This document shows, in pieces, positions 1 to 8,690 of a stretch of DNA of 64,000 nt; within the stretch, counting starts at the first letter, position 1; each line of letters begins with the position of its first letter. The notes under the pieces are model-generated. The model made no database searches. It was not told the DNA's origin and was given only the letters and a program-made list of their open reading frames with translations. Source of the DNA: Robiginitomaculum sp. (lineage in GTDB: Bacteria > Pseudomonadota > Alphaproteobacteria > Caulobacterales > Maricaulaceae); contig JAJFFQ010000058.1 in assembly GCA_021776565.1 (NCBI GenBank), positions 1 through 64,000 of the forward strand, given 5' to 3'. Both the position numbers and the translations under genes were made by a program.

Positions 1-148
1 TGGGGCGTAAATGCCCTGATGACCCAAAAGTTCAGGTGGGCGCAGCATAAAAGAGACCACGGTCTCAATCAGAGGACGCTCCCTCAGGAGACGATACGGT
101 CGCCGGGATTGTACCCCTGACGCGCGCCGCAGACACCGCCTGTACCTA
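1..148 (-). ncRNA. ssrS: 6S RNA (ssrS), 3' end outside window
   Basis: Read on the minus strand, this stretch begins GGCGGTGTCTGCGGCGCGCG and later carries CACCTGAACTTTTGGGTCAT. That resembles, from memory, the 5' arm and 3' region of alphaproteobacterial 6S RNA, a regulator that traps sigma70 RNA polymerase in stationary phase. It lies directly downstream of zapA, the usual neighbour of ssrS in this class. The 3' end runs off the window, so the closing stem cannot be checked. The 5' boundary is approximate. Confidence 0.7.
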
Positions 149-216
149 ACCTAGGCCGGATGGATATAGATTTGGAGGGGGTAATGCAAAAAGAAACATG
201 GATTTACTGCAAAACT

Positions 217-585
217 TTACAGATTTTTGCCGTCATCAAGCTGTTTGGCGAGTTTTTCGATACGACTGGCCGCATGGGCAAGGGTTGTAACCGCACTCTT
301 TGTCCCATCGATACCCTTGAGTTCGCCTTCGGCGCTATTGGCTTCAAGTTTGGTAATTTGCGCCGATAATGTGCTGGTGGTTTTTTCTGCTTCGCGCAGC
401 TTGTCGGCCAAAACCAGAGCGGCCATTAAAAACAGCCGCAAATCACCGATCTGACCAACCTGATCGGCAAGCTCGCTAACGTGGGTATCAAACTGTCTGC
501 CAAGAGCGGCCACGGCCTCTTCTTCGCCATCTTCACAGCCAACTGCAAAAGCACGACCGTTTACAGAAATTGAAACCTTGCCCAT
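217..585 (-). CDS. zapA: Cell division protein ZapA
   Basis: A 122-residue protein that opens with the ZapA pattern MGKVSISVNGRAF and an EEAVAALGRQFD segment, followed by a long helix. In the family, ZapA is a cytoplasmic FtsZ-associated protein that dimerises through its N-terminal globular part, tetramerises through its coiled coil, and bundles FtsZ protofilaments at the division site. The start codon overlaps the stop of the upstream DUF4164 gene (TGATG), so the two are translationally coupled. The 6S RNA lies just downstream, as in many alphaproteobacteria. Length is normal for the class. Confidence 0.92.
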   Translation of the reverse strand: MGKVSISVNGRAFAVGCEDGEEEAVAALGRQFDTHVSELADQVGQIGDLRLFLMAALVLADKLREAEKTTSTLSAQITKLEANSAEGELKGIDGTKSAVTTLAHAASRIEKLAKQLDDGKNL

Positions 586-881
586 CAGACCTCCCCAAGT
601 GCATTACGCACTTCGGCAATGGCAACATCCAGAGCGGCCCCGGCCTCTTTGGCAGCGATTTCAAGGGCATCTGCCCGCGCCTGAACGGCATCAAGCCGGG
701 CAGCAAGGCGGGCGCGATCTTCATCCACGTCACCGGCATCGCGGGCATCTTTCATGCGTGCCAACATAGCGGTAGTACTGGCATCCAGATGATCCAGTGC
801 CGTATTGAGTTGTGCGCTGGCTTTTTCAAGCTCTTCCTGCGCGGCCTTGCCGGACGAATCGCTGTTTTTAGTATTGCTCAT
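585..881 (-). CDS. DUF4164 family coiled-coil protein
   Basis: A 98-residue protein, almost entirely alpha-helical and alanine/glutamate rich (from residue 15 to the end), with no signal peptide or membrane segment. It matches the small DUF4164 proteins that precede zapA in alphaproteobacteria. Function is not established. The one-base overlap with zapA and the shared helical character suggest a role linked to ZapA or division, but this is inference from context only. It is the first gene of the short operon, divergent from gap across about 150 bp. Confidence 0.75.
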   Translation of the reverse strand: MSNTKNSDSSGKAAQEELEKASAQLNTALDHLDASTTAMLARMKDARDAGDVDEDRARLAARLDAVQARADALEIAAKEAGAALDVAIAEVRNALGEV

Positions 882-1035
882 ACCTCTATTGTGACGCGTA
901 AGCGTCGCGCTGCATAGCCCTGCTGCCTATGGCCACATGCAACTGGACGTAACTCGCTGTCCGGGGTATAGGCCAAAGTATAGTTTCAACGTGTGCGAAT
1001 CTACTTCGCGCCGGGTTTTATAGCGGGAGTATTCA
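882..1035. promoter_or_regulatory. Divergent promoter region DUF4164-zapA / gap
   Basis: This 154-bp gap separates the minus-strand DUF4164-zapA-6S block from the plus-strand gap operon and must hold promoters for both. A small perfect inverted repeat GACGC-GTAA-GCGTC sits at 893-906 and a GANTC site (GAATC) near 977. In many relatives tkt occupies this position; it is absent here. No specific promoter is assigned with confidence. Confidence 0.4.
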
Positions 1036-2043
1036 ATGGCAGTACGGGTAGCGATCAACGGGTTTGGCCGCATTGGCAGACTGGTTTTACGATCCATAAT
1101 CGAACATGGACGCACCGACATCGAGGTGGTTGGCATAAATGACCTTGGCCCGGTCAACACCAATGCCCATTTACTCAAATATGATTCGGTTCATGGCCGC
1201 CTTGATGCAGAAGTCACCACCGATGACGACGACATATTTGTGGGTGGCAAGGCCATTCGCGTTACCGCCGAGCGCGATCCTTCCAAGCTGCCCTGGGCTG
1301 AACTTGATATCGATGTGGCACTGGAATGCACCGGATTTTTCCTCTCCAAGGAACTGGCGGGCAAGCATTTGCAAGCCGGGGCCAAGCGGGTGTTGCTATC
1401 GGCACCGGGCAAGGATTCTGATAAAACTATCGTCTACGGCGTCAATCATGATGTGCTGGGCGCTGATGACATTATTGTCTCAAACGCTTCTTGCACCACC
1501 AATTGTCTCTCGCCCGTTGCCAAAACCCTTAATGACGCTGTGGGCATTGACCGCGGCTATATGACCACCATTCATGCCTATACCGGCGACCAGCCAGTGC
1601 TGGATCGCCTGCACTCTGATCTTTACCGCGCGCGCGCCGCGGCTCAGTCCATGATCCCCACCTCAACCGGTGCCGCCAAGGCGGTTGGTCTGGTCTTGCC
1701 AGAATTGGCGGGCAAGCTGGATGGTTGCTCAATCCGGGTGCCGACACCCAATGTCTCCTGTGTTGATCTGACCTTTGATGCGGGCAGGAAAACCAGCGTG
1801 GACGAGATCAATAATGCCATTATTGCCGCTGCCGATGGGCCGCTTAAAGGTATTTTGGGTTATTCAGATGAACCTCTGGTTTCCATTGACTATAACCATA
1901 ATGCCAATTCCTCGACCTTCGCTTTGCCACAAACGCAAGTGGTCGATGAAACTTTTGTGCGTATTTTGACCTGGTATGACAATGAATGGGGCTTTGCCAC
2001 CCGCATGTCTGATACGGCCATTGCTTTGGCGGCCTTTATCTAG
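1036..2043 (+). CDS. gap: Type I glyceraldehyde-3-phosphate dehydrogenase
   Basis: A 335-residue GAPDH that reversibly converts glyceraldehyde 3-phosphate, phosphate and NAD+ to 1,3-bisphosphoglycerate in the cytosol. The Rossmann motif INGFGRIGR is at residues 7-15 and the catalytic motif [10 protein letters not shown] places the nucleophile at Cys153. The C-terminal YDNEWG motif is present. Asp36 at the end of the second beta strand fits NAD binding. A GGGAG ribosome binding site precedes the ATG. It heads an operon with pgk 11 nt downstream and then class I fba, so three consecutive lower-glycolysis/gluconeogenesis steps are made together. Confidence 0.97.
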   Translation: MAVRVAINGFGRIGRLVLRSIIEHGRTDIEVVGINDLGPVNTNAHLLKYDSVHGRLDAEVTTDDDDIFVGGKAIRVTAERDPSKLPWAELDIDVALECTGFFLSKELAGKHLQAGAKRVLLSAPGKDSDKTIVYGVNHDVLGADDIIVSNASCTTNCLSPVAKTLNDAVGIDRGYMTTIHAYTGDQPVLDRLHSDLYRARAAAQSMIPTSTGAAKAVGLVLPELAGKLDGCSIRVPTPNVSCVDLTFDAGRKTSVDEINNAIIAAADGPLKGILGYSDEPLVSIDYNHNANSSTFALPQTQVVDETFVRILTWYDNEWGFATRMSDTAIALAAFI

Positions 2044-2054
2044 GGGTTGACGCT

Positions 2055-3248
2055 GTGGCGTTTCGCACACTGAATGATGCCGATGTAGAAGGTAAGCGAG
2101 TTCTGGTGCGTGTTGATTTTAACGTACCAATGAAAGAACGCGTGGTTAGCGATGACACCCGTTTGCGGTCGGCCTTGCCCACCATTCAGGATTTACAGAT
2201 ACGCGGCGCAAAAGTGATCTTGTTATCGCATTTTGACCGTCCCAAAGGTGAGCGCGTAGCGTCTATGAGCCTTGCGCCTGTGGCCCCGGCATTGGGTAAA
2301 CTTCTGGGGTCAAAAGTTACCTTTGCCAATGACTGTGTGGGCGCGCCAGCACAAAGCGCCATAGCCGCAATGGGGCCAGGCGATGTACTCTTGCTTGAAA
2401 ACACACGGTTTCACCCGGGCGAACAAAAAAATGACCCGGCACTGGCACGAAGGATGGCCGATCTTGGCGATTTATTTATGCTGGACGCATTTTCCGTAAC
2501 CCATCGCGCTCATGCTTCAACAACTGGAATTGCCCACTATCTTCCCAGCTATGCTGGCAAGGCCATGGCCCGCGAGCTGGAGCATTTGCAAAAGGCGCTT
2601 GGTGAACCACGTCATCCGGTACTGGCTGTTGTCGGTGGCGCCAAGGTTTCCACCAAGATCGACTTGTTGCAAAACCTGGTCGAAGAAGTGGATATGTTGT
2701 GCGTGGGCGGTGGCATGGCCAATACGTTCCTTCATGCCCTGGGCAAGCCGGTGGGGGCCAGCCTGTGCGAGAAAGACCTGGCCTTTACCGCCAATGCCAT
2801 TATGGCTGCTGCCAAAACAGCTGGTTGCCAAGTATTGCTGCCCATTGATGTCGTGGTCGCGCAAAAATTTGAAGCCGGTGTTTCCAGCCGGACATGCAGC
2901 CTGGATGAGGTCGGCGACAAGGACATGATACTGGATGCCGGGCCAAAAAGTGTCGCGGTCTTGAAGACGGCAATGGACACTGCCAGAACTGTGATCTGGA
3001 ACGGCCCACTTGGTGCGTTTGAATTATCACCCTTTGCTGCTGCCACAGACGCTGCGGCGCTTTATTGCGCTGATCTGACACGTGCGGGAAAGCTTGTTTC
3101 GGTTGCAGGCGGGGGCGACACTGTCTCGGCATTAAACAAAGCCGGTGCCGCAGACGGTTTTAGCTTTATTTCGACGGCAGGAGGTGCTTTTCTTCAATGG
3201 ATGGAAGGCAAGGCCTTGCCTGGTGTAGATGTATTGAAAATTAAATAG
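2055..3248 (+). CDS. pgk: Phosphoglycerate kinase
   Basis: A 397-residue monomeric kinase transferring phosphate between 1,3-bisphosphoglycerate and ADP. Visible family landmarks are VDFNVP near residue 20, the substrate-binding histidine/arginine region with HFDRPKG, the GGAKVSTKI motif, and the nucleotide-binding GGGDT motif near the C-terminus. The start is GTG, the only plausible initiator at the family start position, and lies 11 nt after the gap stop. Second gene of the gap-pgk-fba operon. Length is normal. Confidence 0.97.
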   Translation: MAFRTLNDADVEGKRVLVRVDFNVPMKERVVSDDTRLRSALPTIQDLQIRGAKVILLSHFDRPKGERVASMSLAPVAPALGKLLGSKVTFANDCVGAPAQSAIAAMGPGDVLLLENTRFHPGEQKNDPALARRMADLGDLFMLDAFSVTHRAHASTTGIAHYLPSYAGKAMARELEHLQKALGEPRHPVLAVVGGAKVSTKIDLLQNLVEEVDMLCVGGGMANTFLHALGKPVGASLCEKDLAFTANAIMAAAKTAGCQVLLPIDVVVAQKFEAGVSSRTCSLDEVGDKDMILDAGPKSVAVLKTAMDTARTVIWNGPLGAFELSPFAAATDAAALYCADLTRAGKLVSVAGGGDTVSALNKAGAADGFSFISTAGGAFLQWMEGKALPGVDVLKIK

Positions 3249-3261
3249 TGGGGAAACACTG

Positions 3262-4278
3262 ATGAACATTGACGAACTTTGCAAAACGGCCAATGCCATG
3301 GTGCAAAAAGGCAAAGGTATACTGGCTGCTGACGAAAGCACCGGCACCATCAAAAAACGCTTTGACAGCATTGGTGCGGAGTCTACGCCGGACAGTCGCC
3401 GGGACTGGCGCGAAATGTTGTTTCGTACCGAGCCAGCCATGCAGGATAGTATTTCCGGCGTCATCCTGTTTGATGAAACCCTGCGCCAAAGCGCCGTTGA
3501 TGGCACGCCTCTGGTGGAACTGATCCGTAGTGCCGGTGCTATTCCAGGCATCAAGGTTGATATGGGCGCACAGGATATGGCCGGTTTTACCGGTGAGAAA
3601 ATCACCGCTGGCCTTGACGGTCTTCGCCACCGTATGAAGGAATATTACGATCTGGGCGCACGCTTTGCCAAATGGCGCGCGGTGATCGAAATCGACGCCA
3701 ACCGGCCCTCCGCCGCCTGTGTAACCGCCAACTGTCATGCTTTGGCGCGCTATGCCGCCATTTGTCAGGAAGCCAGTATTGTCCCCATCGTCGAGCCGGA
3801 AGTTCTCATGGATGGTGCCCATGATCTGGAACGCTGTTACGAGGTTACCCAGTGGACGCTACAGCACCTTTATATGGAATTATTCATGCACGGGGTTGTG
3901 CTGGAAGGCACGGTTCTCAAACCCAATATGGTTATATCCGGTAAAAAATGCATCAATCGCGCCACTGTGGAAGCGGTGGCCGAAGCAACGGTAAAATGCC
4001 TTAGATATTCTGTTCCTGCCGCCGTACCGGGCATTGCCTTTCTGTCTGGCGGACAATCAGACATCGAGGCTACTGCACACCTGAACGCCATGAACACAGG
4101 TGCTAACCTGCCGTGGCATTTAACCTTTTCCTATGGCCGGGCGCTGCAAGCGGCACCTCTGGCGGCATGGGGTGGCAAACCCGAAAATCATGACGCAACC
4201 CAGGCCGCCTTTAACCACCGCGCCAAAATGAATGGCCTGGCGACACGGGGTGAGTGGAATGACAGCATGGAAGGATAG
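3262..4278 (+). CDS. fba: Class I fructose-bisphosphate aldolase
   Basis: A 338-residue Schiff-base aldolase that cleaves fructose 1,6-bisphosphate to the two triose phosphates. The GKGILAADES motif (residues 18-27) and LEGTVLKPNMV, with Lys220 as the Schiff-base lysine, identify the metal-independent class I (eukaryote-like) family rather than the zinc class II enzyme. It follows pgk by 13 nt with a GGGGAAAC ribosome binding site and completes the glycolytic operon. The next gene starts 4 nt after its stop, so transcription likely continues. Confidence 0.96.
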   Translation: MNIDELCKTANAMVQKGKGILAADESTGTIKKRFDSIGAESTPDSRRDWREMLFRTEPAMQDSISGVILFDETLRQSAVDGTPLVELIRSAGAIPGIKVDMGAQDMAGFTGEKITAGLDGLRHRMKEYYDLGARFAKWRAVIEIDANRPSAACVTANCHALARYAAICQEASIVPIVEPEVLMDGAHDLERCYEVTQWTLQHLYMELFMHGVVLEGTVLKPNMVISGKKCINRATVEAVAEATVKCLRYSVPAAVPGIAFLSGGQSDIEATAHLNAMNTGANLPWHLTFSYGRALQAAPLAAWGGKPENHDATQAAFNHRAKMNGLATRGEWNDSMEG

Positions 4279-4282
4279 AATT

Positions 4283-4858
4283 ATGCCACAAAACCTGAAA
4301 ACCCTTATAATGATTTTGGCTGTGTTGTCCCTGTCTACAATTGCGTCACCCGGCATCTCTCAGGAAAATGGCAAAAAAGACGGTAAAACTGAAACTGCGG
4401 CCACATTGGCAGCTAATCCCGAAGATATCGCCAGCATTGAAGCCATTATTGGCGCGCTTTATGATGTTATTTCCGGCCCGGCCAGGCCGCGCAACTGGGA
4501 TCGTATGCGCTCACTTCTGGTGCCGGGTGCCCGCTTTATCGTACGTAATGCCAAGGCAGAAAATGGTCTGCGCGTCCTCACTCTAGAGCAATATATCGCC
4601 AGTTCCGGAAGCTATTTTCTAAAAAATGGTTTTTTTGAAACCGGTATTCATAATGAAATCGTTCATTATGACAGTATCGCCCATGTGTTCAGTACCTATG
4701 AATCCCGCCACGGGGAAGGCGAAGAGCCATTTGCGCGCGGCATCAATTCTATCCAGCTTTTGCACCATAATGATCGCTGGTGGGTGGTTAGTGTTTACTG
4801 GCAACAAGAATCTGAAGATACGCCCATACCGACAGAGTTCTTACCATCTGGGCAATAG
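4283..4858 (+). CDS. Exported NTF2/SnoaL-like protein
   Basis: A 191-residue protein. The ATG at 4283 is preferred over the track's upstream start because AAGGA precedes it and it gives a clean signal peptide (residues 1-24, hydrophobic core IMILAVLSLSTIA). The mature part has the profile of an NTF2-like cone: an N-terminal helix, a segment with NWDRMRSLLVPGARF, and late beta strands ending WWVVSVYWQQ. Such domains bind or act on small molecules, but no catalytic residues can be named. It is the last gene of the gap-pgk-fba operon; why a periplasmic protein sits there is unclear. Confidence 0.75.
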   Translation: MPQNLKTLIMILAVLSLSTIASPGISQENGKKDGKTETAATLAANPEDIASIEAIIGALYDVISGPARPRNWDRMRSLLVPGARFIVRNAKAENGLRVLTLEQYIASSGSYFLKNGFFETGIHNEIVHYDSIAHVFSTYESRHGEGEEPFARGINSIQLLHHNDRWWVVSVYWQQESEDTPIPTEFLPSGQ

Positions 4859-4911
4859 AACTACACATCCATAGGGTGGGGCACACTGGCAATGACGAGC
4901 TTGAATTTTAG

Positions 4912-6411
<1,500 letters not shown>

Positions 6412-6422
6412 AGGATTTGAAT

Positions 6423-6791
6423 ATGGTCAAGCCAGGCACCGTTACCCCCATTCTTCGGATATTTGACGAAACCAAAACCCGTGAATTTTATCTTGATTTT
6501 TTGGGGTTCTCGATTGATTTTGAGCATCGTTTTGAAGATGGGCTACCGCTTTATATGGGCGTGTCATTATCTGGTTGCCACTTGCATTTGTCCGAGCATC
6601 ACGGTGATGTCTGCCCCGGTGCGCATGTGAGAATCTTGAACGAAAATGTCGATCAGTTCTGCTCTGACCTTGCTGGCAAAGCCTATAAATATGCCCGGCC
6701 CGGCGAGGCCGAAGAAACACCCTGGGGCACCAAAGAGGTGACGCTGTCCGACCCCTTTGGCAACAAACTGACCTTCTATCAGCAAATTTAG
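6423..6791 (+). CDS. Glyoxalase/bleomycin-resistance superfamily protein
   Basis: A 122-residue VOC-fold protein with paired beta-alpha-beta-beta-beta halves. The second half ends DPFGNKLTFYQ, a pattern typical of the small glyoxalase-related bleomycin-binding family. A GAGGA site at 6411 decides for the ATG at 6423 over the TTG at 6417 used in the track. It overlaps the end of the convergent SRPBCC gene by 4 nt. Substrate cannot be read from sequence; linkage with dihydropyrimidinase may only be positional. Confidence 0.82.
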   Translation: MVKPGTVTPILRIFDETKTREFYLDFLGFSIDFEHRFEDGLPLYMGVSLSGCHLHLSEHHGDVCPGAHVRILNENVDQFCSDLAGKAYKYARPGEAEETPWGTKEVTLSDPFGNKLTFYQQI

Positions 6792-7258
6792 GCGGCCTTT
6801 GCCCCATCATCCAAAAAGACAGCCAGCTTGCCAAAGGCGGCGCTCCAGCCGCTGCGAATAATTTCGCTCAGCGCAATGCCACCATCCACATTCATGTCTG
6901 GAATACCCGTAAGGACAAGTTGAACAAGAGTGCCACTTTCAACCTCTGTAAATTCCACCACAATTGCCATGGGATCATTGGGGTCGCCCGAGGCGTAGGC
7001 CAAACGTGAGGGGGGATCATATTTCGTAAACACAGCGTTTCCCGGAACCACATGGATGCCCTTGACGGTTATCTCATGGGTGTATGTGCCGCCGACGCAT
7101 GGTTCAATTTCTGATTTAACATTGGTTGTATCAGCGCACCCCCACCATTGCTCAACCTTGCTGGTTTTTATCCAGGCATCAAACACGGCTTCACGCGGCG
7201 CATTATAAACGCGCGTTACCGTTAATGTGCCATCTGCATATGATGTTTCAGTGTTCAT
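6788..7258 (-). CDS. SRPBCC (AHSA1-like) domain protein
   Basis: A 156-residue START/SRPBCC-fold protein of the AHSA1 type. Landmarks are VTRVYNAPREAVFDAW near residue 15, a WWG motif (residues about 38-40), and the long C-terminal helix with SGWSAAFGKLAVFL. The family binds hydrophobic ligands. The track start at 7567 is a frame extension through the ArsR gene; the ATG at 7258 has an AGGAG site (CAGGAGCAAAAA) and overlaps the end of the ArsR gene by 11 nt. ArsR plus AHSA1-like pairs are a common small operon with unknown ligand. Confidence 0.86.
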   Translation of the reverse strand: MNTETSYADGTLTVTRVYNAPREAVFDAWIKTSKVEQWWGCADTTNVKSEIEPCVGGTYTHEITVKGIHVVPGNAVFTKYDPPSRLAYASGDPNDPMAIVVEFTEVESGTLVQLVLTGIPDMNVDGGIALSEIIRSGWSAAFGKLAVFLDDGAKAA

Positions 7259-7589
7259 TTTTTGCTCCTGTTTTTTGTAAATAATCTTCCACAGCATCGA
7301 ACTGTGCCTTCCAGAACTTTGTGTAATGGGTGATCCAGTTGCTGGCCTCTTGCGCAGCTTTGGCATTAACCCGAACAAAGTTTTCCCGCCCGTGCCTGGT
7401 GCGTTCAATGAGGCCCGCGCGCTCCAGAACCCGCAAATGCTTGGAAACGGCGGGTTGTGACATGGCATAGGGTTTGGCCAGTGAAGACACATTGCACACA
7501 CCGCCCGATAACTGGGCCAGCATCCCCCGGCGGGTCGCGTCCGACAATGCGCCAAACACCAGATCAAGTTGATTTTGATTCATAACCAT
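7248..7589 (-). CDS. ArsR-family transcriptional regulator
   Basis: A 113-residue winged-helix repressor: ALSDATRRGMLAQL at residues 14-27, the recognition region YAMSQPAVSKHLRVLERAGL, then a wing with RTRHGRENFV. No CxC metal-binding motif is seen in the usual helix, so it is likely a non-metal member, of the class paired with SRPBCC proteins. Start may be 7589 or 7583; neither has a strong ribosome binding site. An inverted repeat of ATAACC/GGTTAT overlaps the start codon, which suggests autorepression of the two-gene operon. Confidence 0.88.
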   Translation of the reverse strand: MVMNQNQLDLVFGALSDATRRGMLAQLSGGVCNVSSLAKPYAMSQPAVSKHLRVLERAGLIERTRHGRENFVRVNAKAAQEASNWITHYTKFWKAQFDAVEDYLQKTGAKNEH

Positions 7590-7613
7590 AAGGTTATATA
7601 TTCGGGTATAACC
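7582..7613. promoter_or_regulatory. Candidate operator of the ArsR-SRPBCC operon
   Basis: ATAACC (7582-7587), GGTTAT (7592-7597) and ATAACC (7608-7613) form two overlapping inverted repeats across the start codon and leader of the ArsR gene. ArsR-family repressors bind inverted repeats of this size. Assignment rests on position and symmetry only. Confidence 0.5.
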
Positions 7614-7627
7614 GATTTGTCAACGCC

Positions 7628-7702
7628 TGTGCCCCTTCCTTGGTGACCATCGTCGCCGGTGAGGTGATTGAGCGTCCGGCCAATGGGGTATGGAAATTAT
7701 AA
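7628..7702 (+). pseudogene. mutL relic (N-terminal fragment)
   Basis: Translation of this intergenic stretch on plus gives SLVTIVAGEVIERPANGVWKL followed by TAA. It closely resembles the start of MutL, the mismatch-repair GHKL ATPase, whose conserved beginning has the form LVNRIAAGEVIERPASVVKEL. Only about 24 codons survive. There is no start codon or ribosome binding site, and key positions have drifted (IAAGE to IVAGE, VVKEL to GVWKL). It is best read as a decayed fragment left by deletion or rearrangement. A functional mutL presumably lies elsewhere. Confidence 0.6.
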
Positions 7703-7887
7703 AAGATCAAAATATAGTGGTTGACAGCTTCATATCCACCACATGTCTGGTCGGTTACCCGCTATAGGAGAAAAATTATCCAATTTTTGCCCTTGCCATA
7801 AAGGTTAATATAGTTAAGAAATTACCCTGACGCGTGTATAACAATTCAAAATTACGCGTCCTGGGGAAACATAAAGGGGAGTACACT

Positions 7888-8196
7888 ATGTCCACAGCAA
7901 AAATAATCTGGATCGTCGGCGTTCTTGCAGCGATCGTTTTATCATTTATGAACACAGGCTATGACGGTGCCATTATTGCCGTGCTTGGTTTGGCCGGCGG
8001 GTTTTTCGTCGACAAGGATCATCGCCTGGGTTTGATCGTTTCAGCAATCTTTCTGGCAGGTGGCGCAGGCGCGCTGAACAGTATCCCGGAAATCGGCGGT
8101 TATTTCACGGCGATTCTGAGTAGCTATGGTGGCCTGTTGGCTGCGGCTTCGGTGATGGCCATTGCGCGCACCACCTTTGATCGCCTGAAACCTTAA
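7888..8196 (+). CDS. Small integral membrane protein, unknown function
   Basis: A 102-residue protein with about four hydrophobic segments: residues 4-22, 25-40, 46-65 and 75-95. The ATG at 7888 is chosen over the track's upstream start because AAGGGGA lies 8 nt before it. No family is recognised with certainty. It stands alone, with its own upstream region of about 180 bp and a strong terminator just downstream, so it is a monocistronic unit. Confidence 0.75.
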   Translation: MSTAKIIWIVGVLAAIVLSFMNTGYDGAIIAVLGLAGGFFVDKDHRLGLIVSAIFLAGGAGALNSIPEIGGYFTAILSSYGGLLAAASVMAIARTTFDRLKP

Positions 8197-8220
8197 AAAC
8201 AAAAAATCAAAATAATTATA

Positions 8221-8250
8221 GCGGGTGCCTTCGGGTGCCCGCTTTTTTTG
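8221..8250 (+). terminator. Rho-independent terminator
   Basis: GCGGGTGCC-TTCG-GGTGCCCGC forms a GC-rich hairpin with a stable TTCG loop, followed by seven T residues. It lies 24 nt after the stop of the small membrane protein gene. Confidence 0.92.
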
Positions 8251-8328
8251 TGACATAAGGTCAAAACTATACCCGATCCGCGCCCCCGGCTGGATAAGTC
8301 TGGGTGTTTTGCACGCGCCCCCTCCGCC

Positions 8329-8350
8329 CCACCACAATTCATTGTGGTGG
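8329..8350. repeat. Perfect inverted repeat inside element A
   Basis: CCACCACAAT-TC-ATTGTGGTGG has 10-bp arms and a 2-nt centre. It is absent from copy B and lies beside the CCTCCCCC-type module, so it looks like a nested small repeat. Confidence 0.7.
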
Positions 8351-8382
8351 GACACCTCCCCCGTAAACGGAGGAGGAAAGCG
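8351..8382. repeat. 32-bp REP-like module, copy 1
   Basis: GACACCTCCCCCGTAAACGG and the following AGGAGGAAAGCG recur at 49796-49827 with a single mismatch (G to A). CCTCC and GGAGG arms pair around the central ACGG-type core. This is a short interspersed palindromic module of the kind common between genes in alphaproteobacteria. Confidence 0.75.
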
Positions 8383-8690
8383 GTTTTTTCTTTCTTCCCC
8401 CGCCCTCATCCTGAGCCTGTCGAAGGATGGATTGCCCGAACCAGTCGGCAATGACAAGGGCGGGGATAACCTGCCATTTATCCCCATCCACGCTCACAAG
8501 GGTCGTTTAAGGGACACGACCTGACCCTTGGCTGACCCTTGGCTGACCTTCATCTGTCCCTTAGCTGACCCTTATGAGGGCTAATTTGACCCTTAAATGT
8601 CCCTTGGCGACCCTAAGAAATGCGGGGATAAAGTGTGCTTGTCCACGCCATGCCCGGCACCGCTATAATCACGCAGTTTGGAATTCAGGA

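Larger units (their letters stand above)
8259..8681 (-). repeat. Dispersed ~425-nt intergenic element, copy A (inverted)
   Basis: This gene-free stretch between the membrane protein and lpd is homologous, as its reverse complement, to 61539-61972. Shared blocks in the same order are: GATTATAGCGG near one end; a cluster of AAGGGTCA/AAGGGACA units including AGGGACAGATGAAGG; GACCCTTG followed by TGGGGATAA and then TATCCCC; TCCTTCGACAGGCTCAGGATGAGG; and ACTTATCCA ending near GATCGGGTA. Copy A also carries a module shared with 49796-49827 and a perfect palindrome at 8329-8350. ORFs in the track here are incidental. Confidence 0.75.

Noticed and set aside
8225-8524. ORF of 99 residues after the small membrane protein
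   Set aside because: It starts inside the terminator hairpin and runs through repeat DNA; low-complexity product.
8512-8617. Possible CRISPR-like array from repeated TGACCCTT units
   Set aside because: Units are only 8-11 nt, irregularly spaced and degenerate, with no constant-length spacers and no cas genes in the window.
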